This document shows positions 5,777 to 7,686 of a stretch of 7,686 bases of DNA, in pieces. Source of the DNA: Rhizobium sp. (GTDB taxonomy: Bacteria > Pseudomonadota > Alphaproteobacteria > Rhizobiales > Rhizobiaceae); the NCBI GenBank assembly GCA_003501385.1, contig DNPN01000007.1, positions 27,129 to 34,814 of the forward strand, given 5' to 3'. The notes under the pieces are model-generated. The model ran no database searches. It was not told the origin of the DNA and was given only the letters and a program-made list of their open reading frames with translations. Position numbers and translations under genes: made by a program. The first letter of the stretch is position 1; the number at the start of each line of letters is the position of its first letter.

Positions 5777-6721
5777 TCAGGCCAAGAGCGCCGTCAAGGC
5801 CGCTTCAATATCCGCCGGAGAATTCACCGCAGTCCCCGTGATATTCTTGTCGATCCGGCGAACAAGACCTGTCAGCACTTTTCCCGCACCAATTTCATAC
5901 AGCACAGAAACAGCATTTGCACCAAACCATTCCACAGTTTCGCGCCAACGAACCTGCCCGGTCACTTGTTCCACCAGAAGTCGGCGAATTTCGTCTGCGT
6001 CCGTCACAGGGCTTGCGAGAACATTGGCAATCAACGGCACGGCGGGATTTTTCATCTCAACCGATGCCAGAGCCTGTCGCATTTCCTCTGCCGCAGGGGC
6101 CATGAGTGTAGAGTGGAAAGGCGCAGAGACTGGCAGCAGAATGGCGCGCTTGGCACCCTTTTCCGTGGCCAGTGCCGCAGCCTTTTCAACCGGCGCTTTG
6201 GCACCGGAAATCACCAGCTGGCCACCGCCATTGTCGTTGGCGATCTGCACCGGACCATCCGATGCCGCCGCCTTACAGATGGCTTCAACATCCGCATGCT
6301 CAAGGCCGATAATCGCAGCCATTGCCCCCATGCCCACTGGCACGGCGGCCTGCATGGCATTGCCACGAATGCGCAAAAGCCGCGCCGTATCGGCCAGCGA
6401 AAACGTGCCTGCTGCACACAGCGCCGAATATTCGCCGAGCGAATGGCCGGCAACGTAGGAAACCTTGTTGGTCAGCACAAAGCCACGCTGCGCCATCACG
6501 CGCATGACGGCGATGGACACGGCCATCAGCGCAGGCTGTGCGTTTGCCGTGAGCGTCAAATCCTCGACAGAACCATCCCACATAATGGTCGATAATTTCT
6601 GACCCAGCGCATCATCAACTTCTTCGAAAACGGCACGCGCTTCCGGAAATGCGTCAGCCAGATCCTTACCCATTCCAACGGTCTGACTGCCTTGGCCAGG
6701 AAAGGTAAATGCAACACCCAT
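5777..6721 (-). CDS. fabD: Malonyl-CoA:ACP transacylase (FabD)
   Basis: Transfers malonate from malonyl-CoA to the phosphopantetheine of AcpP, supplying the extender unit for FabF. The protein has 314 residues, a normal length. The N-terminal FPGQGSQ motif (7-13) includes Gln11 of the oxyanion hole. The nucleophile is Ser94 in GHSLGEY (92-98). Arg119 (RIRG) should bind the malonyl carboxylate and His203 (PFHS) is the catalytic base. Start ATG 6721 has GGAG a few bases upstream (ACGGAGTACCCC). It is the first gene of the minus-strand run. The 210 bp before it are shared with a divergent aldo/keto reductase, so its promoter must lie there. Confidence 0.97.
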   Translation of the reverse strand: MGVAFTFPGQGSQTVGMGKDLADAFPEARAVFEEVDDALGQKLSTIMWDGSVEDLTLTANAQPALMAVSIAVMRVMAQRGFVLTNKVSYVAGHSLGEYSALCAAGTFSLADTARLLRIRGNAMQAAVPVGMGAMAAIIGLEHADVEAICKAAASDGPVQIANDNGGGQLVISGAKAPVEKAAALATEKGAKRAILLPVSAPFHSTLMAPAAEEMRQALASVEMKNPAVPLIANVLASPVTDADEIRRLLVEQVTGQVRWRETVEWFGANAVSVLYEIGAGKVLTGLVRRIDKNITGTAVNSPADIEAALTALLA

Positions 6722-6749
6722 GGGGTACTCCGTTCAATTTTTTCTTCTT

Positions 6750-6778
6750 CAAATTCACAAACTCGTATTCAGAGTCAA
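6750..6778 (-). promoter_or_regulatory. Candidate fabD promoter
   Basis: On the minus strand, TTGACT (6773-6778, five of six to TTGACA) lies 17 bp from AATTTG (6750-6755), a poor -10. The -35 is convincing and the -10 is not. Transcription would start roughly 20-25 bp before the ribosome-binding site. A GAGTC (GANTC class) site at 6772-6776 and a 4-bp dyad ACTC/GAGT (6761-6775) overlap the -35 and spacer. Confidence 0.35.
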
Positions 6779-6845
6779 GCCATGCTCGGCACATATGAAA
6801 TTGCTAAACAAATGAAATACAGTCCGAGATATTCCCTGTCGGGTC

Positions 6846-6873
6846 TTGTCCATGGTCAAATTCGAGTTACATT
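6846..6873 (+). promoter_or_regulatory. Candidate promoter of the aldo/keto reductase gene
   Basis: TTGTCC (6846-6851, four of six) and TACATT (6868-6873, four of six) are separated by 16 bp and point toward the reductase. They would give a leader of about 50 nt. This is a moderate match only, supported by its position in the divergent gap. Confidence 0.35.
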
Positions 6874-6931
6874 TCGTGCGTTCTCCTCCCAAGCTCATTC
6901 ACGAGCATATCAGCACCGGAACCTCCGACCG

Positions 6932-7686
6932 ATGAAATACAACACACTAGGCCGCACGGATATTTCCGTCTCCGAAATCTGCCTTGGCACCATGACGTGG
7001 GGCAGCCAGAATACGCAAGCAGACGCTTTCGAACAAATGGACTATGCTCTTGAAAATGGTGTGAATTTTTTCGATACTGCCGAGTTGTATCCCACCACGC
7101 CGCTATCTGCTGAAACCTATACCGACACCGAAAAAATGATTGGCAACTGGTTTGAAAAAACCGGCAAGCGCAAGGATGTTGTGCTGGCCACCAAAGTGGC
7201 TGGTGCAGGCCGTCCTTATATACGCGGCGGCGCGCCGATTAACGCCGACACTATTCGTGCCGCTGTGGATGCAAGCCTGCAACGACTGAAGACGGACTAT
7301 ATTGATTTATATCAGATTCACTGGCCAAACCGGGGCCATTACCACTTCCGCAGTGCATGGACCTACGATCCATCAACGCAGGATCGCGAGTTGGTGATTG
7401 CCGAAATTACCGAAAAGCTCGAAGCGCTTGAGGATTGTGTGAAGGCGGGCAAAATTCGCGCCATTGGCCTGTCGAACGAGACCACTTGGGGCATCCAGAA
7501 ATATTTATCGGTTGGTGAACAAAAATCTCTACCCCGAATTGCCACCGTTCAGAATGAGTACAACCTTCTGTACAGGCCCCATGACCTTGATATGGCTGAA
7601 CTGTCCCATCATGAAAATGTCGGCCTTCTCTCCTATTCGCCACTGGCAGGCGGATTGCTCAGCGGCAAATATCTCGGCGGGGGCTG
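6932..7686 (+). CDS. Aldo/keto reductase, Tas-like (3' end outside window)
   Basis: An NADP(H)-dependent oxidoreductase of the aldo/keto reductase superfamily, cytoplasmic, substrate unknown. The first 251 codons are present with no stop before the window edge. E. coli Tas has 346 residues, so about 95 are probably missing. The catalytic tetrad is complete: Asp48 and Tyr53 (FFDTAELY), Lys88 (ATK) and His130 (YQIH). SNETTWG (181-187), VQNEYNLL (206-213) and SYSPLAGGLLSGKY (234-247) match the Tas-type group. Start ATG 6932 gives the usual MKYxxLGRTxxxVSxIxLGTMTWG beginning; its ribosome-binding site is weak (CCGGAA about 11 nt upstream). It is divergent from fabD and has no evident link to fatty-acid synthesis. 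Confidence 0.9.
   Translation, partial: MKYNTLGRTDISVSEICLGTMTWGSQNTQADAFEQMDYALENGVNFFDTAELYPTTPLSAETYTDTEKMIGNWFEKTGKRKDVVLATKVAGAGRPYIRGGAPINADTIRAAVDASLQRLKTDYIDLYQIHWPNRGHYHFRSAWTYDPSTQDRELVIAEITEKLEALEDCVKAGKIRAIGLSNETTWGIQKYLSVGEQKSLPRIATVQNEYNLLYRPHDLDMAELSHHENVGLLSYSPLAGGLLSGKYLGGG

Noticed and set aside
5378..6595. Open frame of about 405 codons on the plus strand, opposite fabD and fabG; another of 355 codons overlaps it at 5391-6458.
   Set aside because: It lies wholly antisense to two unmistakable genes, and its translation is cysteine/histidine/arginine-rich with no recognisable domain. This is the usual shadow of codon bias on the other strand.
6852..6935. A 27-codon plus-strand frame (begins MVKFELHF) whose TGA overlaps the reductase start as ATGA, resembling a leader peptide.
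   Set aside because: It has no ribosome-binding site, and its ATG would lie upstream of the transcription start implied by the best promoter candidate. The overlap is likely coincidental.
1..7686. Search for tRNA, rRNA, CRISPR repeats, insertion sequences, toxin-antitoxin, phage or defence genes.
   Set aside because: None is visible on either strand. The window is almost filled by conserved housekeeping genes in a familiar order, so I do not claim a novel system.

Overview
This is ordinary chromosomal sequence from an alphaproteobacterium, most likely a member of the Hyphomicrobiales (Rhizobiales). The evidence is the gene order fabD-fabG-acpP-fabF-mltG-yicC-gmk on one strand, and proteins that look rhizobial almost residue for residue, notably a 78-residue AcpP and a FabF with an HGTSTMADTIEL segment. 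Base composition is moderate by eye, so a high-GC or a strongly AT-rich lineage is less likely. I cannot name the genus.

Layout, read in the direction of transcription (minus strand, right to left). Starting at about 6721 there is a type II fatty-acid synthesis block: fabD (malonyl-CoA:ACP transacylase), fabG (3-oxoacyl-ACP reductase), acpP (acyl carrier protein) and fabF (3-oxoacyl-ACP synthase II). It is followed by mltG (endolytic murein transglycosylase), yicC (YicC/YloC-family protein) and gmk (guanylate kinase), which ends at position 90. FabD loads malonate onto AcpP, FabF condenses malonyl-ACP with acyl-ACP, and FabG reduces the 3-oxoacyl-ACP. MltG adds a cell-wall function, and YicC and Gmk add RNA-related and nucleotide functions, so the run groups growth-linked housekeeping genes. 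Spacing suggests at least three expression units: fabD-fabG (27 bp apart), acpP with or without fabF (acpP has a 266-bp leader and a large hairpin after its stop), and mltG-yicC-gmk after a strong hairpin behind fabF. yicC and gmk are only 4 bp apart.

From about 6932 to the right edge, divergent from fabD, lies the first 251 codons of a Tas-like aldo/keto reductase with a complete catalytic tetrad. The 210-bp gap between it and fabD must hold both divergent promoters.

No tRNA, rRNA, CRISPR array, insertion sequence, prophage or defence gene is visible, and no gap exceeds 300 bp. The points of interest lie in regulatory and RNA structure: inverted repeats in the acpP leader and 3' UTR, a GANTC methylation-type site on the presumed fabD -35 box, and start codons that ribosome-binding sites place downstream of the longest open frame for fabG, acpP, fabF and mltG. 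I found no convincing evidence of a new biological system.
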